A stretch of 64,000 nucleotides of DNA from Microbacterium esteraromaticum (GTDB taxonomy: Bacteria > Actinomycetota > Actinomycetes > Actinomycetales > Microbacteriaceae), in assembly GCF_014084045.1 (NCBI RefSeq), contig NZ_CP043732.1, positions 868,001 through 932,000 of the forward strand, in the 5' to 3' direction. A model generated the notes under the pieces. It was not told the origin of the DNA. It saw only the letters and a program-made list of their open reading frames with translations, and searched no databases. The position numbers and the translations under genes were made by a program. Of the stretch, positions 16,099 to 24,828 are shown piece after piece (within the stretch, counting starts at the first letter, position 1; the number at the start of each line of letters is the position of its first letter).

Positions 16099-19074
16099 GT
16101 GCACGAAGAGACCTCGCTCACCGTCGGACGCGTGAACCGCGTGCTGCTCGAACGAGTCCGCCCCGCCGTCCATTCGGCCCGCGTTCCCCTCGAGATCGCC
16201 GCTCATCAGCTGCCCGGCGAGCCGGTCGCGCCCACAGAGGGCCTCGCCCTCGAGTTCGAGCCCTTCACCGCCGGAACCATGTGGGGCCCGGCGTGGGGCA
16301 CCACCTGGTTCCGTGTGCGCGGCCAGGTCCCGGCCGAATGGACCGGCCGCAGGATCGAGGCGCTCATCGACCTCGGCTTCGACATCAACATGACGGGGTT
16401 CCAGTGCGAGGCACTCGCCTACCGTCCCGACGGCACGCCGATCAAGAGCATCAACCCGCGCAACCAGTGGCTTCCTGTCGATGTCGCCCCGGGCGGCGCG
16501 GTCGAGTTCTATCTCGAAGGCGCATCCAACCCCGTGCTGCTCGACTACCACCCCTTCCTTCCGACGCAGGAGGGCGACATCCGCACCTCCTCCCCCGAGC
16601 CCCTGTACCGCGTCCGCCACATGGATCTCGCCGTGTTCGAGGAGTCGGTCTTCGAGCTCGCCCTCGACCTCGAAGTGCTCATCGAGCTGCAGGCCGAGCT
16701 GCCTGAGACCAGCCCGCGCCGCATGCGCATCCTGCAGGCGCTCGACAACGCCCTCGACGCCCTCGACCTGCAGCGCATCGTCGAGACCGCCCCCGATGCC
16801 CGCGCCCAGCTGGTGGAGGTGCTGACCTCGCCCGCCGATGCGAGCGCCCATCGCATCGCCGCGATCGGCCACGCGCACATCGACTCGGCCTGGCTGTGGC
16901 CGGTGCGCGAGACGATCCGCAAGGTCGCCCGCACCACGTCGTCGATGACCACCCTCATCGACGAGCAGCCCGAGTTCCTGTACGGCATGTCGAGCGCGCA
17001 GCAGTACGCCTGGATCAAGGAGCACCGTCCCGAGGTGTTCGCACGGGTGAAGGATGCCGTCGCCTCCGGGCGGTTCCTGCCGCTGGGCGGCATGTGGGTC
17101 GAGTCCGACACCGTCATGCCCACAGGCGAGTCGCTGGTGCGCCAGTTCTCGCACGGCCAGCGCTTCTTCGAGCGCGAGTTCGGCATCCGCTCGAAGGGCG
17201 TCTGGCTGCCCGACAGCTTCGGCTACTCCCCCGCGCTGCCGCAGCTGATGCGCAGGGCCGGGTTCGAGTGGTTCTTCACGCAGAAGATCTCGTGGAACCA
17301 GCGCAACGTCTTCCCGCACCACAGCTTCCTGTGGGAGGGGATCGACGGCTCGCGCATGTTCACACACTTCCCGCCGATGGACACCTACAACTCGCAGCTG
17401 AGCGGCATGGAGGTCGCGAAGGCCTCGCGCCAGTTCAAGGAGAACCGCGTCGCGACCATGTCGATCGCCCCCGTCGGCTGGGGCGACGGCGGCGGCGGGA
17501 CCACCCGCGAGATGACGGGCAAGGCGCAGCGCATGGCGTCGCTCGAGGGAGCCGCGCAGGTCGAGTGGAAGCATCCGGATGCCTTCTTCGACGAGGCCAA
17601 GGCCGAGCTGACCGACCCCGCCGTCTGGGTCGGCGAGCTCTACCTCGAGCTGCACCGCGGCACGCTCACCAGCCAGCACGCGACGAAGGCCCTGCACCGC
17701 TGGGCCGAGCAGGCGCTCATCGAGGCCGAGCTGTGGGCGGCGACCGCCGCCGTGAAGCTCGGGTCCGAGTACCCCTACGACGAGCTCGACCGGCTGTGGC
17801 AGCTCGTGCTGCTGCACGAGTTCCACGACATCCTGCCCGGCACGTCGATCGCGTGGGTGCATCGCGAGGCCGTCGAGGTGCTCTCCGGAGTGCTGGCGGA
17901 TGCTGCAGAGCTGTCGTCCGCAGCACGCGATGCGCTCGCCGGCGAGGGCGACCGCGAGCTCGTGTTCGACCGCATGACCGGAGGCGCCTCCCGTGCGGAT
18001 GCACAGCCGGCGCACGCCGACACCGTGCTCACGCCGCAGGACGGCGGCTATGTGCTCTCCAACGAGCTCATCACTGTCACCATCTCGTCCGAAGGTCTGA
18101 TCGTCTCGGCGATCGACGAGGCGACCGGCCGCGAGACGATCCCGGCGGGCAGGCCCGCCAACCTGTTCCAGCTGCACCAGGACTTCCCGAACATGTGGGA
18201 CGCGTGGGACATCGACCGCTACTACAGGAACCGCGTCGACGACCTCACCGCGATCTCGTCGATCGAGGCGTCCGTCGTCGACGGCGCCGCCGTCGTGACG
18301 GTGTCGCGGGAGTTCTCATCCTCCCGCCTGACCCAGACGATCACGCTGCGCCCCGGATCGCGCACCGTGCTGCTGCACAACGACATCGACTGGCACGAGA
18401 CCGAGAAGCTGCTCAAGCTGGCATTCCCGCTCGACATCTTCGCTCGCGAGACGCTGGCCGAGACGCAGTTCGGCTTCCAGCGCCGCGTGACCCACGTGAA
18501 CACCAGCTGGGAGGCCGCGAAGTACGAGACCTCGATGCACCGCTTCGTGCTCGCCCAGGAGGACGACGGCTTCGGCGCAGCCCTGGTGAACGACTCGATC
18601 TACGGCTACGACACCTCCCGCGACGTGGACGGCGACGACGTCACCACCACCGTGCGCCTGTCGCTGCTGCGCGCTCCGCGCTTCCCCGACCCCGACACCG
18701 ACCACGGTCGCCACGAGATCCGGGTCGGCCTGGTGATCGGGGCGGATGCCGGGATCGCCACGGCCGAGGGCATCCGCCTCAACGCGCCGACTGCGGTCGT
18801 GCGCGGCGGCGAGGAGGTGCAGCCGCTGGTCTCGGTATCGGGCACGGGGATCGTGACGTCAGCCGTGAAGCTCGCCGACGACCGCTCCGGCGACGTGATC
18901 GTGCGGGTCTACGAGTCGCTCGGTCGCCGTGCGACCGGGTCTGTGTCTGCGGCCTTCGATCACGCCGGAATCCGCGAGGTCTCGCTGATCGAGGACGAGC
19001 TCGAAGACGCCCGCACAGGCGAGCTCGCGCTGAAGCCGTTCGAGGTGCGCACCCTGCGCATCGCGCGGGTCTGA
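16099..19074 (+). CDS. Alpha-mannosidase, GH38
   Basis: A 991-residue GH38 enzyme. The zinc-binding HxHxDxxWLWP motif is H258, H260 and D262 in IGHAHIDSAWLWP. The nucleophile is D372 in VWLPDSFGYS. An N-terminal beta-rich domain (residues 1-250) precedes the catalytic domain, and a large beta-sandwich C-terminal domain (from about 640) follows, as in class II alpha-mannosidases. The GTG start is set by AAGGAG six bases upstream. There is no signal peptide, so trimming is intracellular. It has its own promoter with the operator at 16017. Combined with GH20 and a GH5_18-like enzyme it points to N-glycan or mannoside breakdown. Confidence 0.93.
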   Translation: MHEETSLTVGRVNRVLLERVRPAVHSARVPLEIAAHQLPGEPVAPTEGLALEFEPFTAGTMWGPAWGTTWFRVRGQVPAEWTGRRIEALIDLGFDINMTGFQCEALAYRPDGTPIKSINPRNQWLPVDVAPGGAVEFYLEGASNPVLLDYHPFLPTQEGDIRTSSPEPLYRVRHMDLAVFEESVFELALDLEVLIELQAELPETSPRRMRILQALDNALDALDLQRIVETAPDARAQLVEVLTSPADASAHRIAAIGHAHIDSAWLWPVRETIRKVARTTSSMTTLIDEQPEFLYGMSSAQQYAWIKEHRPEVFARVKDAVASGRFLPLGGMWVESDTVMPTGESLVRQFSHGQRFFEREFGIRSKGVWLPDSFGYSPALPQLMRRAGFEWFFTQKISWNQRNVFPHHSFLWEGIDGSRMFTHFPPMDTYNSQLSGMEVAKASRQFKENRVATMSIAPVGWGDGGGGTTREMTGKAQRMASLEGAAQVEWKHPDAFFDEAKAELTDPAVWVGELYLELHRGTLTSQHATKALHRWAEQALIEAELWAATAAVKLGSEYPYDELDRLWQLVLLHEFHDILPGTSIAWVHREAVEVLSGVLADAAELSSAARDALAGEGDRELVFDRMTGGASRADAQPAHADTVLTPQDGGYVLSNELITVTISSEGLIVSAIDEATGRETIPAGRPANLFQLHQDFPNMWDAWDIDRYYRNRVDDLTAISSIEASVVDGAAVVTVSREFSSSRLTQTITLRPGSRTVLLHNDIDWHETEKLLKLAFPLDIFARETLAETQFGFQRRVTHVNTSWEAAKYETSMHRFVLAQEDDGFGAALVNDSIYGYDTSRDVDGDDVTTTVRLSLLRAPRFPDPDTDHGRHEIRVGLVIGADAGIATAEGIRLNAPTAVVRGGEEVQPLVSVSGTGIVTSAVKLADDRSGDVIVRVYESLGRRATGSVSAAFDHAGIREVSLIEDELEDARTGELALKPFEVRTLRIARV

Positions 19075-19113
19075 TCGGCCCTCGGTCTCTCGCTCTCGGG
19101 AGGCGTTCGCGCA

Positions 19114-19150
19114 CTGGGGAGGAGGAATCTGCGAGGATCCTCCTCCCCAG
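19114..19150 (+). terminator. Strong hairpin terminator after the GH38 gene
   Basis: A 13-bp perfect stem (CTGGGGAGGAGGA / TCCTCCTCCCCAG) with an 11-nt loop, 39 bp after the GH38 stop. It also separates that gene from the convergent membrane-protein gene. Confidence 0.75.
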
Positions 19151-19199
19151 CGGCATCTCTCCTCCCGAACGTGCCCGTCACGGGGCGATGCCGGTGCGC

Positions 19200-19841
19200 T
19201 CAGGCGACGGTGCTGATGGGCAGGCGGCTGAGTGAACGAGCGGCGAGCACCACGGCCGCAGCGCCCAGGATCAGCAGCATCAGCGGATTCAGCAGGTTCG
19301 CGGTCCTGAGCACGGTCAGCAGAGCATCCATCGTCAAGGGACCGTGGCGAAGGAGGGGCAGAGCCCGCGCGATCAGCGCCACGATCAGCGCGACCACCGG
19401 CAGCCAGCGCCAGGGCGACGGCACGACGCCCGCCATCACGATGGCGACGGCCGCGACGACGGCCAGCACCAGTGCGGTGACATCGAGTGCGATGCCGACG
19501 TTCTGGTGCATCACGGCGTACTGCTCAGAGGCTTGCGGCCCCTCGCCCATGGGCATGCCGTTCAGCATCATCCGCACCAGCGGCTGCGCGACGACGAGCA
19601 CGCCGAGTCCCGCCAGTGCGATCGTGCCCACCGGGTGGCGCGCGGTCACGCTGCCCTCTCGCCCGAGACCGATCGCGAACACGATGAAGGCCAGCGGTTC
19701 GGTCACGAGACCGAGCAGCCCGAGTGGTGCGATGCCCAGCTCGGACAGGGTCCACGCAAGTCCTGTGGTGAGCAGCAGCAGACCCCCGACCATCCAGGTG
19801 CGGCGGCGACCGGCGAGGACGTCTTCATCGACATCGTTCAT
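19200..19841 (-). CDS. Multi-pass membrane protein, paralogue of the gene at 4.8 kb
   Basis: A 213-residue integral membrane protein of unknown function. It shares RRRTWxVGG, FAIGLGREGSVTARHPVGT and overall spacing with the 4824-5501 product. The ATG at 19841 is chosen over upstream starts because a TATGGT -10-like box lies six bases before it, separated by the same GAGCGC spacer as in the paralogue, so the mRNA is probably leaderless. The second half holds long Leu/Val/Ala helices and no polar catalytic motif. Confidence 0.72.
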   Translation of the reverse strand: MNDVDEDVLAGRRRTWMVGGLLLLTTGLAWTLSELGIAPLGLLGLVTEPLAFIVFAIGLGREGSVTARHPVGTIALAGLGVLVVAQPLVRMMLNGMPMGEGPQASEQYAVMHQNVGIALDVTALVLAVVAAVAIVMAGVVPSPWRWLPVVALIVALIARALPLLRHGPLTMDALLTVLRTANLLNPLMLLILGAAAVVLAARSLSRLPISTVA

Positions 19842-19981
19842 GCGCTCACCATAGCGACGCCCGCCAGCCTTTAAGCAACGCGAAACTCTGGCGATTCTTT
19901 CGCCTGGATTCCCCCGCAAAAGGGCTCAAGCATGCCGGATGCTGGATTCAGCCCCAGACATTCCGCGCGAAGGAGCCGCAC

Positions 19982-20086
19982 ATGGACCGCGAGAACGACC
20001 TCATCGACACCGACGCCCTGCTGCACATCGGTCGCCCCTACTGGTTCGACCGTCACCCGTCGCAGGCCGAAGGCGAAGACTTCTGA
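19982..20086 (+). CDS. Small acidic protein of 34 residues, unknown function
   Basis: An ATG follows an excellent ribosome-binding site (AAGGAG, six-base spacing) and opens a 34-codon frame ending in TGA. The product is acidic, begins MDRENDLIDTDALLHIGRPY and contains WFDRHP. It has no membrane segment. It is too short for ordinary gene calling. I do not recognise a family. It sits between two related membrane-protein genes and just before the 161-bp duplication. Confidence 0.5.
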   Translation: MDRENDLIDTDALLHIGRPYWFDRHPSQAEGEDF

Positions 20087-20113
20087 TCGCACGCTGATCG
20101 CCACGGGCCGGTT

Positions 20114-20442
20114 CATCCGGAGGGGCCCGTGCGCGTGCTCAGCGGGTGCGGACGTCGGAAGTCTCGGACCATCCGACCCACGGTCGGCGCGCCGGATGCC
20201 GACACGCCGCGCCACGGGCATCCGGTCTGAGATCGCCGACCGCTCGATCAGCGCACGAGCAGTTCCGGCACGGGCATCCGGAGGGGCCCGTGCGCGTGCT
20301 CAGCGGGTGCGGACGTCGGAAGTCTCGGACCATCCGACCCACGGTCGGCGCGCCGGGCGCCGACACGCCGCGCCACGGGCATCCGGTCTGAGATCGCCGA
20401 CCGCTCGATCAGCCCACGGGCTGTTCCGGCACGGGCATCCGG
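20114..20442. repeat. 161-bp tandem duplication that includes the 3' end of the gene at 20409
   Basis: Two copies with an exact 161-bp period begin at 20114 and 20275, each opening with CATCCGG; a third opening occurs at 20436. The right copy contains the last codons of the membrane-protein gene (ending MPVPEQPVG), and the left copy holds a decayed duplicate of that C terminus (MPVPELLVR). Each copy also carries one REP-like palindrome (CGGATGCC ... GGCATCCG), degraded in copy 2. No gene is seen elsewhere in this stretch. Confidence 0.85.
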
Positions 20443-21047
20443 GATCTGGCGACCACCGCGACGAAGATCAGGACACCACCGACGACCACGCTGCCGATGA
20501 ACTGGGCGAGCATCAGCCACGTGTCGAGTTCGGCGTATCCGATCGACACGGCGAATGTCGCGACGATGAGGTCGCGGGCGATCGCGCACATCGCGCCACC
20601 GGCCAGGACGGGCAGCGCCAGCCACCCCCAGCCGTTGGAGAAGACGTTCGAGCGGACGATGAGCACCGACGCGACCACGCCGGCCGCAGCCGCGAGAACC
20701 GCGCCGCCGCCCGCGATCACGAGGAGGTGCATGACCTCGGGCGCCACGGGCACGTCGTTCAGGAGGATGACCGCGTCGAACGGCTCGAGCGCGTCCTGCT
20801 CCAGCCGCATCCCGGTGCCGATCATCACGATCGGCACCGCGACCAGCGCGATCCGTCCGGCGACGGACAGCCCGATCGGGATGCCGGTGCGGCCGACAGC
20901 GAGCGCGATAGCCGCACCGAGCCACGCGCCTTCGGCCAGCGAGGGACTCACCCACAGTGTCAGCCCGCCCGCCACGAGCAGGATGCCGGTGACGAGCAGG
21001 GTCATCCATCGAGGGCGCGCGATCGGAGCATCCGTCTGCTGTTGCAT
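20409..21047 (-). CDS. Multi-pass membrane protein, likely distant member of the same family
   Basis: A 212-residue integral membrane protein of unknown function with about five to six hydrophobic segments. An N-terminal ARPRWMTLLVTGILLVAGG resembles the RRRTW-VGG opening of the proteins at 4.8 and 19.2 kb, and AIALAVGRTGIP resembles their FAIGLGR loop, but similarity is weaker. The ATG at 21047 is chosen; a GTG three codons earlier is possible. Its 3' end lies inside the 161-bp duplication. Confidence 0.65.
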   Translation of the reverse strand: MQQQTDAPIARPRWMTLLVTGILLVAGGLTLWVSPSLAEGAWLGAAIALAVGRTGIPIGLSVAGRIALVAVPIVMIGTGMRLEQDALEPFDAVILLNDVPVAPEVMHLLVIAGGGAVLAAAAGVVASVLIVRSNVFSNGWGWLALPVLAGGAMCAIARDLIVATFAVSIGYAELDTWLMLAQFIGSVVVGGVLIFVAVVARSRMPVPEQPVG

Positions 21048-21210
21048 GCCCGGCACGCTACGCGTTCAGGCCTGCAGGGCTTTCGAGTTATCCACAACGG
21101 CGGGTCGCGCACATGCCGAGCCCAGAACGCCGAGGAACGGCTCCGGGTGGACGGGGGCCTGAACACCTCCGGATCCCGCGTCGGGGATCTCAGGCGGTTC
21201 GGTCGCCACG

Positions 21211-21345
21211 CGGCGTGGCGGATGCCGACACGCCGCGCCACGGGCATCCGGTCTGGTCCTTCCGACCGGATTCCCGTCGGTCACCCGACCGGCCCACCGG
21301 GAACCGAGCCCGAACCGGACCGACCGGATTCCCGTCGGTCACCCG
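21211..21345. repeat. Intergenic REP-like palindrome and direct repeat
   Basis: The gene-free stretch 21057-21387 holds one copy of the REP-like palindrome at about 21211-21251 (CGGATGCC ... GGCATCCG) and two copies of a 24-bp direct repeat (GACCGGATTCCCGTCGGTCA...) at 21264 and 21322. No open frame with a credible start is seen. Confidence 0.65.
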
Positions 21346-21387
21346 GCCCCCGAACCCGGAACCCGTCCGGCCAGGAGCCTGCATGCG

Positions 21388-21426
21388 ACGGAGCCCCGAT
21401 CCACAGGGTGTGAACCGGGGCTCCGT
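21388..21426 (-). terminator. Hairpin terminator of the OPT operon
   Basis: An 11-bp perfect stem (ACGGAGCCCCG / CGGGGCTCCGT) with a 17-nt loop, 14 bp beyond the OPT-family gene stop. Confidence 0.7.
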
Positions 21427-21439
21427 CAGACCGACAGGG

Positions 21440-23074
21440 TCAGAACTTGATGACCTTGCCGACGCTCATCAGCGAATCGGCGGCGATCACGCCCGCACCG
21501 ACCAGCGCGATCTCCTGCTCGCCCTTCTCGCCACGGCGCTTGACCCAGATCACCCGTGCGAGCAGCGCGACGAGCACGAGCCATCCGGCGTTGGCGGTCG
21601 CGACCAGCAGACCCGTCGCCAGCAGCACGCCCATCTGCCGCTTGGAGCCGCCGAGAAGCTGCACGAGCGCCCCGGGGATGGCCCACAGTGCCATGGTGAG
21701 CGCGACCTGCGGGTCGGAGATGCCGACCGCGATCGTGTCGGCGAAGACCTGCGACGACGGGGGGATCTTGCCGTCCGCGAAGAGACCCTGCCACGAGACC
21801 GCGACGATGCCGATCGCGATCACGATGGCTACGAGCGATGCCTTCAGCTGCTCGCGACGGCCTTCGAGCTCGTACGCCTTCCACGGGCGGGCCTCGCGGC
21901 GAAGGAGCCAGCCGGCCTTGTAGTCGTAGCCCATGTCGGCGAACGCGGGTCCCGTAGCCGAGCAGTATGCCACCAGGATCAGCAGGGGCACCTCGGGCAT
22001 CCCCAGGAACAGGCCGAGGATCAGGAAGATGAGGGTCACCGCGAACGCGGGGAACCATCCGGCGTGCATCGCGGCGAGTCCGACGATCAGCTCATGCACG
22101 ATGGCGGCGAAGCCGGCGAACAGGACGAAGCCGATGAGCGCAGGGATGGTCAGATCGGATGCCGCGCCGCCGATCAGCGCGATCAGCAGCGCGCCGGCGA
22201 CGAAGGCCGCATAGCCGGTGCCGAGCGCACGTCCGAGTCGGCGCCCGGAGATCGTGTAATCGAGGGTCTCGTCGAGCTTGATCGCCTCGGTGTGACGCTC
22301 CTCCTCCTCCCGCGCACGCTTGGTGCGGGCACCCGCGATGATCCAGATCACCTGCAGCAGTGCGACGACACCCGCGCCGATCATGACACCGTGCGGGATG
22401 TACAGCTGGCCCAGGTTGACGCCGAGGAACACAGGGGCGTACTGCGAGATCAGCAGACCGACCGCGAACATGAGCAGAGCCCAGATGTTGCCGATCAGGG
22501 CCACACCCGCCGCCGACATCGGCAGCGCGAACAGCGAGCCGATGACGCCGACCACGCCTCCGCCCACGAGGATCAGAGCGCGGCGTCCGCCCTCTGAGCC
22601 CGCGTTGATGGTCTCGGCGGCGGCGACTCCGGGAGGCCACGCAGCGGAGGCGGGCATGAACCGCGAGCCGAACGCGCGGAACAGCACGAACACGTCGATC
22701 AGCACGCCGAGCGAGGCGCCGAGCAGCATCGGCCAGACGAGCTCTGGCCTGCCGAGCGCCCACGGGATGGCGATGGGCGCGAGGATGCCGTTGGCCGCCG
22801 CGAAGGTCGCTGCGGAGATCGCCGACTGGATCAGGTTCTGGCGGTGCCTGCTGCGGAACTTCGAGAAGCCGAAGAAGGCGATCCGTCCGAGCAGCATCGC
22901 GATCACGGCGCCGATGACGCTCGTGTTCGCCGAGATGCCGAGTGTGGTGATCAGGTGGACGCCGATCACCGCGCCGAGCACGCTCAGCACGATCGTGACG
23001 ACCAGGGTCAGGGGTTCGAATGCGCGCGGGTGGGCCTTCGGGGGCGCCTGCTCGCTGGAGGGTGTGGTGGTCAT
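21440..23074 (-). CDS. OPT-family (oligopeptide transporter superfamily) membrane transporter
   Basis: A 544-residue polytopic protein with about 14 hydrophobic segments and a hydrophilic central loop near residues 255-280 (RTKRAREEEERHTEAIKLDE). The opening FEPLTLVVTIVLSVLGAVIG, the PASAAWPPGVAAAETI segment and GNIWALLMFAVGLL fit OPT/YSL transporters, which move peptides or metal chelates by proton symport. It is the last gene of a four-gene operon with a PLP enzyme, peptidase E and DUF1177, 66 bp after DUF1177. Substrate import for the two hydrolytic or PLP-dependent enzymes is the likely role (inference). Confidence 0.8.
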   Translation of the reverse strand: MTTTPSSEQAPPKAHPRAFEPLTLVVTIVLSVLGAVIGVHLITTLGISANTSVIGAVIAMLLGRIAFFGFSKFRSRHRQNLIQSAISAATFAAANGILAPIAIPWALGRPELVWPMLLGASLGVLIDVFVLFRAFGSRFMPASAAWPPGVAAAETINAGSEGGRRALILVGGGVVGVIGSLFALPMSAAGVALIGNIWALLMFAVGLLISQYAPVFLGVNLGQLYIPHGVMIGAGVVALLQVIWIIAGARTKRAREEEERHTEAIKLDETLDYTISGRRLGRALGTGYAAFVAGALLIALIGGAASDLTIPALIGFVLFAGFAAIVHELIVGLAAMHAGWFPAFAVTLIFLILGLFLGMPEVPLLILVAYCSATGPAFADMGYDYKAGWLLRREARPWKAYELEGRREQLKASLVAIVIAIGIVAVSWQGLFADGKIPPSSQVFADTIAVGISDPQVALTMALWAIPGALVQLLGGSKRQMGVLLATGLLVATANAGWLVLVALLARVIWVKRRGEKGEQEIALVGAGVIAADSLMSVGKVIKF

Positions 23075-23140
23075 GTGCGGACTTTCTGAAGGCTGTCGGA
23101 CGCGGGCGTCATCGCCTGCGGGTGCCCATCGTCGGGCGGG

Positions 23141-24085
23141 TCAGCGCTGGAATCGGGTGAGGTCGCCGTACTGGTCGACGAGGCGGTCGTACTCGTCCGC
23201 GTCGTGGAAGACGACGCGGCTCTGCGTGAACTGCTTCGCCGTCTCGACGACGAAGCGAGTGGCCTCGAGAAGGGCCGGCTCGTAGCTGGCCCCCGTCGAG
23301 GATCCTGGCACCACGGCGGCCGCCGTCAGGGCGACGCCGACGACCGGAGCGCTTGTGGCGACGGTCGGCTGCATGATCGAGTTGAAGTGGCGGTAGCCGT
23401 TGTCGTACGGCGTGATGTCCTGCAGCGCGAGCGGGAACGTGCGCGCCGGTGCACCGGTGGCGTACTCGAGCACCGTGAGCAGGCCCGGTGCGACGGGCAG
23501 CAGGTAGCCCTCCTTCGCCGTGGGCGAGATAGCGACACCGGGGTGGTTGATGAGTCGGTTGCCCTTCGAGGCGTCGATCGAGAGGATCGCGTCCATCGCG
23601 TCATCGACCTCGTGCTCGTTCATCGTCGCCGACGAGACGGGCATGCCCATGAAGTCGGCGGGCTCGCGCGGCGTGATGCTCACATGGGTGGCGATGTGGG
23701 TGGTGACGATCACATCGCCCGGAAGCTGCGCACCCGCCGCGGCGAGACGAAGCAGCCGGAGAGCTGCGGCGATCGCGACGGTGGAGCCGTCGGCATCCGA
23801 CACGTATCCGATCCGAGCCGGCTGCGCCTGCTGCGCTCCGAGCCTGCCGATGATGCCCAGCGTCGGAGCGTCGCCGCCGGCGAGCGCCCCCTTGCTGCCC
23901 GGCAGCACCACGCGCACGAAGTCGCAGGTCTGTCTCGTGTCCTCGGGTGCCTCGTAGGGCACCGAGGTGACCGTGATCTCGGCGCCAGGGGCGGCCGCAC
24001 TGCCCAGCAGCGTCGCGATCCGCTCGCCGTTCAGGCGAGGGTCGTCCATCAGCTCGGTGACCTCGGCGATCTCGCGTGCGCCCAT
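23141..24085 (-). CDS. DUF1177 protein
   Basis: A 314-residue member of DUF1177. Conserved-looking blocks include VTELMDDPRLNGERIATLL at the N terminus, TLGIIGRLGAQQAQPARIGY, VIVTTHIATHVSITPREP and MNEHEVDDAMDAILSIDASK. The conserved His, Asp and Glu residues suggest a metal- or ligand-binding enzyme, but no function is established. It overlaps the pepE stop by one base (TGATG). From memory, DUF1177 genes often sit beside OPT transporters and amidohydrolases, which matches this operon. The role is unknown. Confidence 0.8.
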   Translation of the reverse strand: MGAREIAEVTELMDDPRLNGERIATLLGSAAAPGAEITVTSVPYEAPEDTRQTCDFVRVVLPGSKGALAGGDAPTLGIIGRLGAQQAQPARIGYVSDADGSTVAIAAALRLLRLAAAGAQLPGDVIVTTHIATHVSITPREPADFMGMPVSSATMNEHEVDDAMDAILSIDASKGNRLINHPGVAISPTAKEGYLLPVAPGLLTVLEYATGAPARTFPLALQDITPYDNGYRHFNSIMQPTVATSAPVVGVALTAAAVVPGSSTGASYEPALLEATRFVVETAKQFTQSRVVFHDADEYDRLVDQYGDLTRFQR

Positions 24086-24828
24086 CAGCGCACCGCCCCG
24101 CGGATCTCGGCGAGGGCGAAGCTCTCGCCGTCGGCGATCGTGCGCACCTCGGCGGCGTTCCCGAAGACGAGTGCTTCCCGCCCGCCGACGATGCGCGCGC
24201 TGTCGCCCGTGACCCAGAGCGCGCAGCCCTCGTACAGGGCCAGCACCTCTTCGTCGGGGTTGATGGCGGTGAACTCGGCGAGACGCTCCTCACGGCTCTC
24301 GCCGTTGTGGCCGACGGGCTTGCCCGGGATGAAGTGCGGGTTCATCTGGAAGGGCACCAGACCGAGGGCGGTGAAGGAGGGCGGCTCGACGATCGGCATG
24401 TCGTTCGTGGTGCGGATCGACGGCGTGGCGACGTTCGTGCCCGCGCTCCAGCCGACGTAGGCGGCCGCCCCGGAGGTGACTCGCTCGCGGATCTCGTCGA
24501 TCAGGCCGGCCTGGTACAGGCGGGTGAGCAGAGCGAACGTGTTGCCGCCGGCGATGGCGATGACCTCCGCGTCGCGGACGGCCTGCACCGGGTCGTCGAA
24601 GCGGTGGATCGAGGTGAGCTCGACGCCGTGGGCGGCGAATGCCGGCTTCGCCAGTTCTTCGTACGCCTCGAAGGTGGTCGAGACGGCTGCGTACGGGATA
24701 AGCAGGGCACGGGTCGGCTTCGGGCGACCGTCGTGCTCGCCGAGCACCAGCGCCAGCTGGTCGCCTGCGTGCTCGAGGTAGCCGAGGCTGTCCTTGCGCG
24801 AGCTGCTCATGAGAAGTGCGCGAGTCAT
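24085..24828 (-). CDS. pepE: Peptidase E (alpha-aspartyl dipeptidase, S51)
   Basis: A 247-residue serine peptidase of the class-I glutamine amidotransferase-like fold. The nucleophile elbow is GWSAGTN with S128, GGNTFALL supplies the oxyanion region, and H165 in QMNPHF is the likely catalytic His. Family members cleave N-terminal Asp-X dipeptides. The start overlaps the upstream PLP-enzyme stop by four bases (ATGA), with AAGGA before it. Co-transcription with an OPT transporter suggests processing of imported peptides or a peptide-like compound in the cytoplasm. Confidence 0.87.
   Translation of the reverse strand: MTRALLMSSSRKDSLGYLEHAGDQLALVLGEHDGRPKPTRALLIPYAAVSTTFEAYEELAKPAFAAHGVELTSIHRFDDPVQAVRDAEVIAIAGGNTFALLTRLYQAGLIDEIRERVTSGAAAYVGWSAGTNVATPSIRTTNDMPIVEPPSFTALGLVPFQMNPHFIPGKPVGHNGESREERLAEFTAINPDEEVLALYEGCALWVTGDSARIVGGREALVFGNAAEVRTIADGESFALAEIRGAVR

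Noticed and set aside
6031..19074. Glycan locus considered as a recent transfer or mobile island
   Set aside because: No integrase, transposase, tRNA or flanking direct repeats were seen and base composition looks the same as neighbours; only the flanking paralogous membrane genes hint at rearrangement.
21088..21096. A perfect DnaA-box sequence TTATCCACA between genes
   Set aside because: It is a single copy with no cluster, AT-rich unwinding region, or dnaA/dnaN genes nearby; it does not support an origin.
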